Source: Kushneria marisflavi (GTDB taxonomy: Bacteria; Pseudomonadota; Gammaproteobacteria; Pseudomonadales; Halomonadaceae). Taken from it: a DNA stretch of 64,000 bases. Location of the stretch: contig NZ_CP021358.1 of assembly GCF_002157205.1 (NCBI RefSeq), forward strand, positions 744,001-808,000, written 5' to 3'. Under the pieces are notes generated by a model that saw nothing but the letters and a program-made list of their open reading frames with translations, had not been told where the DNA came from and made no database searches. How positions within the stretch are numbered: the first letter of the stretch is position 1; each line of letters starts with the position of its first letter. A program made the position numbers and the translations under genes. Below are positions 36,827 to 44,812 of the stretch, in pieces.

Positions 36827-36857
36827 CGGTATCTTCACCAGAGCAACCCACCGGCGG

Positions 36858-37658
36858 CTACGCCTCCAGAGCCGCGTAATAGACCAGCCGCAGATGGCGG
36901 GACTCATCAATGATCAGCGAGGTGTGTTCGAACTCGACCGGACCGACACCTTCGAGGTTCAACCACCGCTTGCCCTGACAGGGCGCATGAACTTCATGTT
37001 GATGCCAGAGCGACCGAAAGGTCTCCGAGACCCCTTCCAGCATCTGCACCAGTGACTGCATGGCCGGGTCATCAGAGGCCTTGATGTAATCACGTCGAAA
37101 GCTCGAAAGGATCGCGGCCACCTCACTCTCCCAGTCATGTATCAGCGCCTGCAGGGCAGGTTCGGCGAACAGCAACCACAGCAGGTTACGCTGCTCCGGT
37201 GGCTGTGCGGAAAAATGGAACAGCCGATCCGCCGCCTCGTTCCAGCTCAACACGTCCCAGCGCAGATTCAGCACGTAACAGGGCCGCTGCACCAGATCCG
37301 CCATGAGTCGCTTGATCAACGGCGGGACGTCACAAAAGGTCTGGCCCGGTTCGACCGGCGGGCGCTGATGCGTGAGCAGAAACAGATGACGCCGCTCGGC
37401 GGCATCGAGCCTCAACGCGCGCGACAGGTTATCCAGAAACCGGGCCGAGACGTTGATCTCACGGCCCTGCTCGAGCCACGTGTACCAGGTCACGCCGACA
37501 CCGGCCAGCGCCGCAACCTCTTCCCGTCGCAGCCCGGGGGTTCGACGACGCTGCCCGGCCGGCAGCCCGACCTCCTGTGGAGACACGCGCGCCCGTCGGG
37601 TCGTCAAGAATCGGGCCAGCTCGTGGCGAGTGCGATCCAGCGTGCGGGCAGGCGTCAT
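36858..37658 (-). CDS. Helix-turn-helix regulator, MmyB-like
   Basis: 266 residues. An XRE-type helix-turn-helix (RRTPGLRREEVAALAGVGVT, WYTWLEQGREINVS) is followed by a MmyB-like ligand-binding domain (NLRWDVLSWNEAADRLF). This architecture is common in actinobacteria and scattered in proteobacteria, where such genes often regulate adjacent SDR or oxidoreductase genes. The start at 37658 is chosen because family similarity begins there; the frame is open to 37754 without support. Target unknown. Confidence 0.88.
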   Translation of the reverse strand: MTPARTLDRTRHELARFLTTRRARVSPQEVGLPAGQRRRTPGLRREEVAALAGVGVTWYTWLEQGREINVSARFLDNLSRALRLDAAERRHLFLLTHQRPPVEPGQTFCDVPPLIKRLMADLVQRPCYVLNLRWDVLSWNEAADRLFHFSAQPPEQRNLLWLLFAEPALQALIHDWESEVAAILSSFRRDYIKASDDPAMQSLVQMLEGVSETFRSLWHQHEVHAPCQGKRWLNLEGVGPVEFEHTSLIIDESRHLRLVYYAALEA

Positions 37659-37755
37659 GGGGTTTCTCGCAGCGGCATAAAGAAGTCGATCACCATGATG
37701 TGGTCGATGGTCGGCCAGGGCAAGACATTGACGTCCGGTCGGTTTCCCGCCCATG

Positions 37756-37782
37756 AAAAGGGCCCATTCAAAGATGAGCCCC
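37756..37782 (-). terminator. Probable terminator downstream of the secreted-protein gene
   Basis: On the minus strand GGGCTCAT pairs with ATGGGCCC (one mismatch) around CTTTGA, followed by TTTTC. A second, larger dyad (about 37807-37858, CCTGAT with ATCAGG) lies between it and the gene's stop at 37861. Confidence 0.5.
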
Positions 37783-37860
37783 GGAAATCACAGCCAGAAT
37801 TACGCGCCTGATGGCCTCAACGCTCGCGGCGGCATTGAGGGCCATTGCATCAGGCAGTGG

Positions 37861-38916
37861 TCAGGCGAACAGAAAGTCCTCGGGCCCCATGGCATAGTTC
37901 AGCTCGCCGGTCGGCAAGCCGGGGTCGTATTTCGGTACCCCAACCAGCGAGACGTAGTGCCCTCCGGTGTCGGTGTTCACCACGAGCTCGTGATCCGGAT
38001 ACATATGGACATTCCCGAAATCAAGCGGCTCGCCAGCGCTATTTTGCAACTGAGACAGATCGATGCGATCAACGCCCAGCTCAAAATTGGTGATGGTGGC
38101 GTCCTGCCAGGCGCCATCGCTGCCAAACACGAAGCTGTCGGCAACACCGTCGGTACCGCTGGTCGTACCCGACACCACGACATCTTCGAATGGACCCGTC
38201 GGCGCCGGCGCCATTTTGGAAATGTAACCCTGACGATCGGAGAACGAGTTCAAACCGCCGGCAACCTCCTCAAGCTTCAGGGCGAAGTCGTTGTCGTCCA
38301 GCCCTTCCGGCCCGCTGTCGCGATAGAAATAGAGATCATCGCCATGGAAAACCGGCAAAATGGCATCGCCACTGTCCTGATCGCCGGCAAGCGTGAGGGC
38401 GTCTTCAAGCGAGAGGTACTCATCTGCAAAAATGGCGTTATCCAGATCAAGATTATCGAAGGACTGCACCACGCTGTCATCGATAAACAGCGTGTCCCTC
38501 AGGACATCGAAGCCTGTCAGCGTGTCGATCGCATCACCATCGTTGCCGTAACGCGAAGACTCTTCCGCGAAAGAGATCACATTGACACCGTTGTCCGCGC
38601 CGCCAAGCATGATGGTTTCCTGCACGTCGCCGGAGGCGGTGTATTCAAGTCCGCCTGAAAGGCCTGAGGCATCAACCGTATGAACGGCGGTGGTATTATC
38701 GGCCCCGTTATCCCATTCGACGCGGCCGTTGCCGCTTAAACCAAGCGCGTCAAAGGCACTGCCCTGCACATTCAGATCAAGCGTTTCGCCAGAGCGGACC
38801 CCACTGTCATCAAACTGGGTCGCAAGCGACAGCGTGGTGATGTCATCGGGTAGAACAAACGTCGTTTCCCCGCCGTGGGTAAACGTAATGGATTGGGTCT
38901 TGCTGGTGTTGGCCAT
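37861..38916 (-). CDS. Putative type I secreted protein with RTX-like C-terminal signature
   Basis: 351 residues, acidic, with no N-terminal signal peptide (starts MANTSKTQSITFTHGGETTF). AGGGA lies 8 bp before this ATG. Two segments resemble the DxxxxFxxGxDxIDLS motif near the C terminus of type I secretion substrates: DTLTGFDVLRDTLFIDD and DATITNFELGVDRIDLSQL. A partial RTX-like LGGADNGVNVI is present, but no run of GGxGxDxux nonapeptides. The C terminus (EDFLFA) is hydrophobic/acidic, as in type I substrates. No type I secretion genes are in the window. An alternative is a cytoplasmic or surface protein of unknown kind. Confidence 0.65.
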   Translation of the reverse strand: MANTSKTQSITFTHGGETTFVLPDDITTLSLATQFDDSGVRSGETLDLNVQGSAFDALGLSGNGRVEWDNGADNTTAVHTVDASGLSGGLEYTASGDVQETIMLGGADNGVNVISFAEESSRYGNDGDAIDTLTGFDVLRDTLFIDDSVVQSFDNLDLDNAIFADEYLSLEDALTLAGDQDSGDAILPVFHGDDLYFYRDSGPEGLDDNDFALKLEEVAGGLNSFSDRQGYISKMAPAPTGPFEDVVVSGTTSGTDGVADSFVFGSDGAWQDATITNFELGVDRIDLSQLQNSAGEPLDFGNVHMYPDHELVVNTDTGGHYVSLVGVPKYDPGLPTGELNYAMGPEDFLFA

Positions 38917-39344
38917 GAAGTCATTCCCTTGAGTGTTATTCTCCAATACTGCCGATACATGCCCCGCCCGCGGCACGCCTGGACAGCATTGCGGGAGAAA
39001 ACATGACACAGGTCAAATTTAACGCTATTTAATGTAGCTTAAAAGGATAAAACAGCACGTACCGACGCCGTAAAAAGCCTGGCCCTGGACAAAAGAATGG
39101 CGACGACCGTCAGCTTGCCCGGCGAGATCTGAAACAACGCCTCCCGTAAGCACCTTTCCACCCTGATGCCTTCCTCACCAACATTCTGAGCCGACCAAAT
39201 AAATAGACCTGTCGTGAGCCGTGCGTCCGGGCATGTGCTCTCATGGGATAACTCCCAGTAATAGCATAAATGGTTAAATTGTAACCCCTTCCACTCCCAT
39301 CAGACTTGGCGCCCTTCACCACCGCCCCTAAAAGGAGTGCCCCC
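38917..39344. other. 428-bp intergenic region with AT-rich tract and two small dyads
   Basis: No gene is recognised. 39010-39055 is AT-rich with several -10-like hexamers and probably holds the promoter of the minus-strand secreted-protein gene. TGGGA-TAAC-TCCCA (39244-39257) and GGTTA-AATTG-TAACC (39272-39286) are exact short inverted repeats upstream of the MFS gene at 39345 and could be operator sites. Confidence 0.5.
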
Positions 39345-40532
39345 ATGCCTGATGTTTCCCGGATCGTGACCTGCCTGATTGCCGCCGGTGCCTTTGCCCT
39401 CGGCATGGCCTCCTATGTGACCGCGGGGCTCATCCCGCTGATCGAGCAGGACTTTGGCGTGACCACACCACTCGCGGCACAGCTGGTCACGGCCTTTACG
39501 CTGGCCTATGCCCTCGGCTCCCCGGTCATGGTGGCGATCCTGCCGGCTCATCGACAGCGTGCCGCACTGCTCGGGATGCTCGTACTGTTTGTCACCGCCA
39601 ACGCCCTCAGCGCCGTGGCCCCCGACATGACGATGCTCATGAGCTTTCGCGCCGTGGCCGGACTTGCCGCCGGTACCTATCTCGCCCTGGGTATTGCTGC
39701 CGCCTCAAGACTTGCCCCGGATCACCAGCGCGGGCACACCATCGCCATCATCATGGGCGGCATGGCCAGCGGCACCGTACTGGGCGTCCCGGCCGGGCTG
39801 TGGCTGGCCGATCATCTGGGCTGGCAGGCAGCGCTGTGGCTGATCAGCCTGATCGGGGCCGTCGCCCTGCTCGGCCTGATGCGCTGGCTGCCGGCGCTGT
39901 CACCAGTGGCTCAGAGTTCGCTCAAACAGAAATTCGCCATTTTGAAGGATGCCCAAGTGGTCAGGCTCCTGGGCATTTCCTTGCTGGCCGCGGTGGCAAG
40001 CCTCGGGCTGTATACCTTTATGGCGCCGCTGATCAGCGCCTACACCGAACACAACGTGACGCCCTTTCTATGGGTCTGGGGTGTGGGCGGCGTACTGGGC
40101 AGTTTTTTGGTCGGCTCGCTCGTTGATCGGTTCAGCAATGTGCAGATCACCACCGGCATCCTGGTGCTGCTGAGCCTGTCACTCATCGCTCTGCCGCTGG
40201 CGCTCTCGCTGAACCCATGGCTGGCACTGCTGCCCATCATTCTCTGGGGCGCGGTTGGCTGGGCACTACAGGTCCCGCAGAACAACGCATTGATGAAAGC
40301 GCGAGAGGCCAGCGGCGATGGCCACCTGGCGGTGGCGCTCAACGAATCCGCGCTGTATCTCGGCAGCGCCCTGGGCGCCGGGGCCGGTGGGGTATGGCTC
40401 TCGCTGGGCTGGCCGGTATGGGGACTGGCCGTGGCGGCCGGGGTGATTGGGCTAATGGGGCTGGGTATCTGTTTGCCCACAAGTCGAGGAAGAGGCCGGG
40501 TATCGCATCCAGTACGTCGAGGTGGTGTTTGA
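39345..40532 (+). CDS. MFS transporter, DHA1 (drug/arabinose exporter-like)
   Basis: 395 residues with twelve predicted helices. TAGLIPLIEQDFGVTTPLAA, the motif-A-like stretch after ALGSPVMVAILP, and IMGGMASGTVLGVPAGLWLA (motif C) mark the DHA1 exporter group. AAGGAG lies 7 bp before the ATG at 39345. The last 17 or so residues (from TSRGRGR) are not MFS sequence: the frame runs out of the last helix directly into a NudK-like NUDIX remnant read out of frame, so the original 3' end was lost or fused. Confidence 0.87.
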   Translation: MPDVSRIVTCLIAAGAFALGMASYVTAGLIPLIEQDFGVTTPLAAQLVTAFTLAYALGSPVMVAILPAHRQRAALLGMLVLFVTANALSAVAPDMTMLMSFRAVAGLAAGTYLALGIAAASRLAPDHQRGHTIAIIMGGMASGTVLGVPAGLWLADHLGWQAALWLISLIGAVALLGLMRWLPALSPVAQSSLKQKFAILKDAQVVRLLGISLLAAVASLGLYTFMAPLISAYTEHNVTPFLWVWGVGGVLGSFLVGSLVDRFSNVQITTGILVLLSLSLIALPLALSLNPWLALLPIILWGAVGWALQVPQNNALMKAREASGDGHLAVALNESALYLGSALGAGAGGVWLSLGWPVWGLAVAAGVIGLMGLGICLPTSRGRGRVSHPVRRGGV

Positions 40533-40629
40533 AGCCTTCATGAGCTCCGGCTCGGTCACGGAGAAACTCTTTTTCTTTATCGCCGATGACGACGACCGCC
40601 TGAAAACCGGCAAGGGCGGCGGGCTTGAA
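40486..40629 (+). pseudogene. NudK-like NUDIX hydrolase fragment, copy 1
   Basis: Read in the frame starting at 40486, the sequence gives EEEAGYRIQYVEVVFEAFMS then SGSVTEKLFFFIADDDD, matching the NUDIX-box end and following part of NudK (GDP-mannose hydrolase; compare [32 protein letters not shown]). It begins inside the NUDIX box and loses similarity after about 40629. It overlaps the 3' end of the MFS gene in another frame. A second, related remnant lies at 44083-44430. Confidence 0.75.
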
Positions 40630-40668
40630 AAGGTCAGCACGGCGGGATTGCGCTCGCTGTTGCCCTGC

Positions 40669-40703
40669 AAAAAAGGGCGCCTTACAGGCAGGCGCCCTTT
40701 TTT
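40669..40703. terminator. Bidirectional terminator
   Basis: A perfect 14-bp inverted repeat (AAAAAAGGGCGCCT with AGGCGCCCTTTTTT) around a 7-nt loop. It ends transcripts from the MFS gene (plus) and rlmE (minus). Confidence 0.93.
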
Positions 40704-40776
40704 AACCCCGTGTTTTTTCAACACCGTGCGTCATGTTCAGGTCAGGGCCAATCCCTCTGTTCCCTGTTGCCATGAC

Positions 40777-41397
40777 CTAGCCCTTGAAGCCCTTGCCCAC
40801 CAGATACACTTCTCTGGAACGAGGCCGAGATGCCTCGGGTTTGCGAATGACCACTTTCTCAAACGAGGTGCGCACATCCTTGAGAAATTCCTCCGAGCCT
40901 TCGCCCTGGAACACCTTGACCACATAGTGTCCGCCCGGCTTGAGCACGCGCCGTACCATGTCGAGGGTCAGCTCCACCAGGTACATGGACGCGGCCTGAT
41001 CCGCAGCCCCCACGCCGCTGATGTTGGGGGCAATATCAGACACGACAAGATCGACCTGCCGACCGTCAATCTGCGCGAGCAGCTGCTCAAGGACGTCATC
41101 TTCCGTGAAGTCGCCCTGAATGAAATCAACGTGGTCCAGCACGTCCATGGGCAGGATATCGGTGGCAATCACCCGGCCCTTGTCGCCCACGATCCGGCCC
41201 GCAACCTGCGACCAGCCGCCCGGCGCGGACCCCAGGTCCATGACGAGCATGCCGGGGCGGATGAGCTGGTCCTTCTCGTTGAGCTCGATCAGCTTGTAGC
41301 TGGAGCGCGAGCGCAGGCCATCCTTCTGGGCGCGTTTGACGAAGGGGTCGTTGACGTGTTCATCCAGCCAACGGCGGCTGCTTTTGGAGTGTTTCAT
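40777..41397 (-). CDS. rlmE: 23S rRNA (uridine-2'-O) methyltransferase RlmE
   Basis: 206 residues, the RrmJ/FtsJ enzyme that 2'-O-methylates U2552 of 23S rRNA in the large subunit. SAM motif I is [13 protein letters not shown]. The catalytic K-D-K-E tetrad is present as Lys35 (SYKLIEL), Asp121 (VVSDIAPN), Lys161 (VVKVFQ) and Glu196 (SREVYL), offset by three from E. coli. In many gammaproteobacteria rlmE is followed by ftsH; here it is alone and divergent from a flavoprotein gene. Confidence 0.96.
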   Translation of the reverse strand: MKHSKSSRRWLDEHVNDPFVKRAQKDGLRSRSSYKLIELNEKDQLIRPGMLVMDLGSAPGGWSQVAGRIVGDKGRVIATDILPMDVLDHVDFIQGDFTEDDVLEQLLAQIDGRQVDLVVSDIAPNISGVGAADQAASMYLVELTLDMVRRVLKPGGHYVVKVFQGEGSEEFLKDVRTSFEKVVIRKPEASRPRSREVYLVGKGFKG

Positions 41398-41631
41398 GTT
41401 GGTGCCAACTACAAGGATAGGGTGAGCCCCGAGCGCAACGCTGCGCTGCGGGGTACAAACTGGCGGCGATTATAGCGGATACGGGCAGTGAACGCGCGCC
41501 GCCCCGACAGGACGCCGATGCCATCTCCTGACAGGCTCACCGCCGCCGGGTACAATCCGCCATCGACTGTCTTTCCCATCGTTTATCTTCCCTACCCTTT
41601 CTCTGCCGGGGCCACCGGCCAGGACGCCTTC

Positions 41632-43278
41632 ATGATTCGCATCAACGAACTTTCTCTGCCACTGGATCATTCTGATGATGCGCTGCGACGTGCTATCGTC
41701 AAGCGCCTGAACATTCGCGATGCGGATCTGCTGGACGTCACGGTCTTCAAGCGCAGCTACGATGCCCGCAAGAAAAACAGCGCCATCGTGTTCATCTACA
41801 TCGTCGATCTGGAAGTCCGTGATGAAGGCAAGGTTCTGGCGCGCTTTGCCAATGACCTGCATGTGCGCCCTGCGCCGGATACCCGCTATTACCCCGTGGC
41901 CGAGGCGCCGGCGAATCTCGAAGCGCGTCCGCTGGTGATTGGTTTTGGCCCCTGCGGCCTGTTTGCCGCCCTGTTACTTGCACAGATGGGGTTCAGGCCC
42001 ATCGTGCTGGAGCGTGGCAAGAACGTGCGCAGCCGCACCAAGGACACCTGGGCACTGTGGCGCAAGAAGGTCCTGAGCCCTGAATCCAACGTGCAGTTTG
42101 GTGAGGGCGGTGCCGGTCTCTTTTCGGACGGCAAGCTGTACAGCCAGATCAAGGACCCGAAGTTCTACGCGCGCAAGGTGATGCACGAGTTCGTGCGGGC
42201 CGGCGCGCCTGAAGAAATCATGTACGTCAACAAGCCTCACATCGGTACGTTTCGCCTCACGGGGGTTGTGGCGAAGATGCGTGAGGAGATCATTGCGCTT
42301 GGCGGTGAGGTGCGCTTTGAGAGCCGGGTGACGGATCTTTTGATCGACAACGGTCAGGTCGAAGGCGTGGTACTGGCCAACGGCGACACGCTGCATAGCC
42401 GCCATGTGATCCTCGCGCTGGGCCACAGCTCGCGCGATACCTTTCGCATGCTGCACCGCCAGGGCGTTCACATCGAGGCCAAGCCCTTTGCCATCGGCTT
42501 TCGCATCGAGCATCCGCAGGGCATGATCGACAAGGCCCGCCTGGGCAAGTACGCAGGCCACCCGGCACTGGGCGCGGCGGACTACAAACTGGTCCACCAC
42601 GCCAAAAACGGCCGTGCGGTCTACAGCTTCTGCATGTGTCCCGGCGGCACGGTGGTGGCGGCCACCTCCGAACCGGGCCGCGTCGTGACCAACGGCATGA
42701 GCCAGTACTCGCGCAACGAGCGCAACGCCAATTCCGGCATCGTGGTGGGCATCAATCCCGAGCAGGACTTCCCGGGTGATGCGCTGGCCGGAGTCGAGCT
42801 GCAGGAGCGCCTGGAAGAACGGGCCTATGAACTGGGGGGCAGCGACTATTGTGCGCCCGCGCAGCTGGTGGGCGACTTTATCCGCGGTGTGCCGTCCAGC
42901 GAGTTCGGCGAAGTGGAGCCTTCCTATACGCCGGGCGTGCGCCTGGGCGATCTTTCCCCTTCACTGCCGGCGTTCGCCATTGACGCGATTCGCGAAGCGC
43001 TGCCGGCCTTCGGCAGGAAGATTCGCGGCTTTGATCGCGACAATGCGATCCTGACGGGGATCGAAACACGCACTTCCTCCCCTGTGCGGATCACCCGTCA
43101 TCACGACACGCTCCAGAGCCTCAATACCCGTGGCCTCTACCCGGCCGGCGAAGGTGCAGGCTACGCCGGCGGCATCCTGTCGGCGGGCGTGGATGGCATC
43201 AAGGTCGCAGAGGCACTGGCCAAGGCGCTGCTGTCTGACATGGACGCCGCCGCTGCGCTGGCCAGGGCCGCCGGCTGA
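41632..43278 (+). CDS. FAD-dependent dehydrogenase, COG2509 family
   Basis: 548 residues. An N-terminal domain of about 95 residues (MIRINELSLPLDHSDDALRR in front) precedes a Rossmann FAD-binding fold (LVIGFGPCGLFAALLLAQMG) and ends with the conserved FAD block GLYPAGEGAGYAGGILSAGV. LFSDGKLYSQIKD and YSFCMCPGGTVVAATSEPG are hallmarks of this conserved but uncharacterised family. AGGA lies 7 bp before the ATG; the longer frame from 41488 is unsupported. Its stop overlaps the next gene's start by one base (TGATG), so the two are coupled. Confidence 0.9.
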   Translation: MIRINELSLPLDHSDDALRRAIVKRLNIRDADLLDVTVFKRSYDARKKNSAIVFIYIVDLEVRDEGKVLARFANDLHVRPAPDTRYYPVAEAPANLEARPLVIGFGPCGLFAALLLAQMGFRPIVLERGKNVRSRTKDTWALWRKKVLSPESNVQFGEGGAGLFSDGKLYSQIKDPKFYARKVMHEFVRAGAPEEIMYVNKPHIGTFRLTGVVAKMREEIIALGGEVRFESRVTDLLIDNGQVEGVVLANGDTLHSRHVILALGHSSRDTFRMLHRQGVHIEAKPFAIGFRIEHPQGMIDKARLGKYAGHPALGAADYKLVHHAKNGRAVYSFCMCPGGTVVAATSEPGRVVTNGMSQYSRNERNANSGIVVGINPEQDFPGDALAGVELQERLEERAYELGGSDYCAPAQLVGDFIRGVPSSEFGEVEPSYTPGVRLGDLSPSLPAFAIDAIREALPAFGRKIRGFDRDNAILTGIETRTSSPVRITRHHDTLQSLNTRGLYPAGEGAGYAGGILSAGVDGIKVAEALAKALLSDMDAAAALARAAG

Positions 43279-44009
43279 TGAAGTTCGACGACATAAAGAA
43301 ACTTCACCAGAAGAAGTACCGCGCCGAGTTCGGCCACTTTCTGGTGGAGGGTGAACATCTGGTTCTGGAGCTGCAGAAAGCGGCAGCGCACAACCCGCAG
43401 CTTCAGCGCGCAGAGCTGTATGTCACCGAGACGCATGCCCGGTGGGAAAGCCCGTTCAGGACCCACGTCATCAGTGACCGCCAGATGGCGCAGATCGCCG
43501 ATACCAAAACCCCGCAGGGCATCGTCGCCCTGGTGCCGATCCCCGATGCCTCGATGGGCACCTCCGATACCGGGCGGGCGGTGTATCTGCATGAAATTCA
43601 GGACCCCGGTAATCTGGGCACCATCCTGCGTACGCTTGCGTGGTTTGGCGGTTTTCGCTGCCTGCTGAGCCCGGGGAGCGTTGACCCTTACAACCCCAAG
43701 GTCGTGCGCGCGAGCATGGGCGCGATCTTCCATGCGCCGCTGGAGCTGAATGTCCCGCTTGCGACGCTTGCCGATCGCTTCACGCGCATCGCCTGCCTCG
43801 ATATGCAGGGCGAGCCGCTGCACTCACCGTATTTCGGCGCCTGTGACTGTTACCTCTTCGGCAACGAAGCCCGCGGTGTGCCTCGTGATCAACTGGGCGC
43901 GCTCGGCGCACAGCCGTTCACGATCCCCGGGAGCGGTGCCATCGAGTCATTGAATCTGGCTGCGACGGTCAACATGTGTGCGTATGAGCTGAACCGTCCG
44001 CGGGGTTGA
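43278..44009 (+). CDS. SpoU/TrmH-family RNA 2'-O-methyltransferase
   Basis: 243 residues. The three SpoU (SPOUT trefoil-knot) motifs are visible: LHEIQDPGNLGTILRTLAWF with the catalytic Arg, LFGNEARGVP, and IPGSGAIESLNLAATVNMCA. An N-terminal substrate-binding domain (KKYRAEFGHFLVEGEHLVLE) is typical of rRNA rather than tRNA members such as RlmB-like enzymes. The target nucleotide is not determinable. Coupled to the COG2509 flavoprotein gene. Confidence 0.9.
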   Translation: MKFDDIKKLHQKKYRAEFGHFLVEGEHLVLELQKAAAHNPQLQRAELYVTETHARWESPFRTHVISDRQMAQIADTKTPQGIVALVPIPDASMGTSDTGRAVYLHEIQDPGNLGTILRTLAWFGGFRCLLSPGSVDPYNPKVVRASMGAIFHAPLELNVPLATLADRFTRIACLDMQGEPLHSPYFGACDCYLFGNEARGVPRDQLGALGAQPFTIPGSGAIESLNLAATVNMCAYELNRPRG

Positions 44010-44082
44010 GTGGCACACACATGCGGTCATGGCTGCGGCAGCGCACTCATGACCGCGTGCGAGAACAGCGGCGATGGCCACC

Positions 44083-44430
44083 CCGGCCGTGGGGGCCAGC
44101 GTGATTGGGCTGATGGGGTTGGATGTTTGTATGGCCACATATCGAGAAAAAACCAGCTATCGCATTCAGCACGTCGAGAAGGTATTTGAAGCCTTTATGA
44201 GCCCCGGCTTAGTCACGGAAGAGCTTTATTTCTTTATCTCCGATAACGACGACAGCCTGAAAGCCGGCAAGGGCGATGGGATTGAGGATGAAGGCGAGGG
44301 TATCGAAGTGCTGGAACTACCGTTAAGTGAGGGGCTGGAGATGATCTGCACTGGCGAGATTGTCGACAGCAAGACCATCATGCTGTTGCAGCATGTGGCT
44401 TTAAGTGTGGCGATGGTCAGCGCGGCTTGA
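44083..44430 (+). pseudogene. NudK-like NUDIX hydrolase remnant with MFS-tail junction, copy 2
   Basis: The stretch after the junction reads SYRIQHVEKVFEAFMSPGLV, TEELYFFISDNDDSLKAGKG, IEVLELPLSEGLEMICTGEI and SKTIMLLQHVAL, matching the C-terminal half of NudK to a stop at 44430. The N-terminal half and NUDIX box are missing. The first 40 bp match the 3' end of the MFS gene (about 34 of 40 bases by hand), the same MFS-to-NudK junction as at 40486. A spliced reading frame from 44074 exists, but it lacks the catalytic box, so a functional hydrolase is unlikely. Confidence 0.75.
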
Positions 44431-44531
44431 GCTTTTTCATTCAATCATTGCTGGCTGACCAGTCCGTACGTTGAGTCAGCAAGCGTTGTGGCTAATAGAG
44501 AAATACCTAAAATCTCTATATTAAATAATTT

Positions 44532-44774
44532 TTAACTTAGCTCCCAAGGCAAATCTCGACGTCCATAAACGGGCTTTAAGCGTCCCGAATTTCTTAGGCT
44601 TTGAGCTGCCCAGCGAACATCGTATTGCCAAGTATATAAAAGGCTTCCTGATTCTTTAAGCTCAGTTTCATAGTTATCCCATATGTACTTGGCAACATCT
44701 TTCGGCCAGCCTTTGTTGCCCATCGACTCAAGAGCTTCGACTACCCAATTTTTCATACTTTCTCTTGTTACCAT
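44532..44774 (-). CDS. Small winged-helix-like protein, unknown
   Basis: 80 residues, AT-rich. The pattern LYTWQYDVRWAAQSLRNSGR followed by LPWEL resembles the Mrr N-terminal type winged helix, where an aromatic/Arg-Trp-Ala helix precedes a GL-strand and a terminal WEL. AGGGA lies 8 bp before the ATG. It is 38 bp downstream of the RelA/SpoT-domain gene on the same strand, so the two are probably one operon; it could be a regulator or antitoxin of that gene (inference). Base composition differs sharply from the core genes around the island. Confidence 0.65.
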   Translation of the reverse strand: MVTRESMKNWVVEALESMGNKGWPKDVAKYIWDNYETELKESGSLLYTWQYDVRWAAQSLRNSGRLKPVYGRRDLPWELS

Positions 44775-44781
44775 ACCAAGC
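44769..44781. repeat. 13-bp direct repeat, copy 1 (TACCATACCAAGC)
   Basis: Identical to 45938-45950. This copy covers the start codon of the small winged-helix-like gene, and the pair brackets the RelA/SpoT-domain gene. Confidence 0.7.
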
Positions 44782-44812
44782 TTCCCTACAAGCCATATCT
44801 CGGCTATATAAT

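Noticed and set aside
40522..41475. 317-codon plus-strand frame covering rlmE
   Set aside because: Only its first 36 codons are real (NudK remnant); the rest is antisense to rlmE and crosses a strong terminator.
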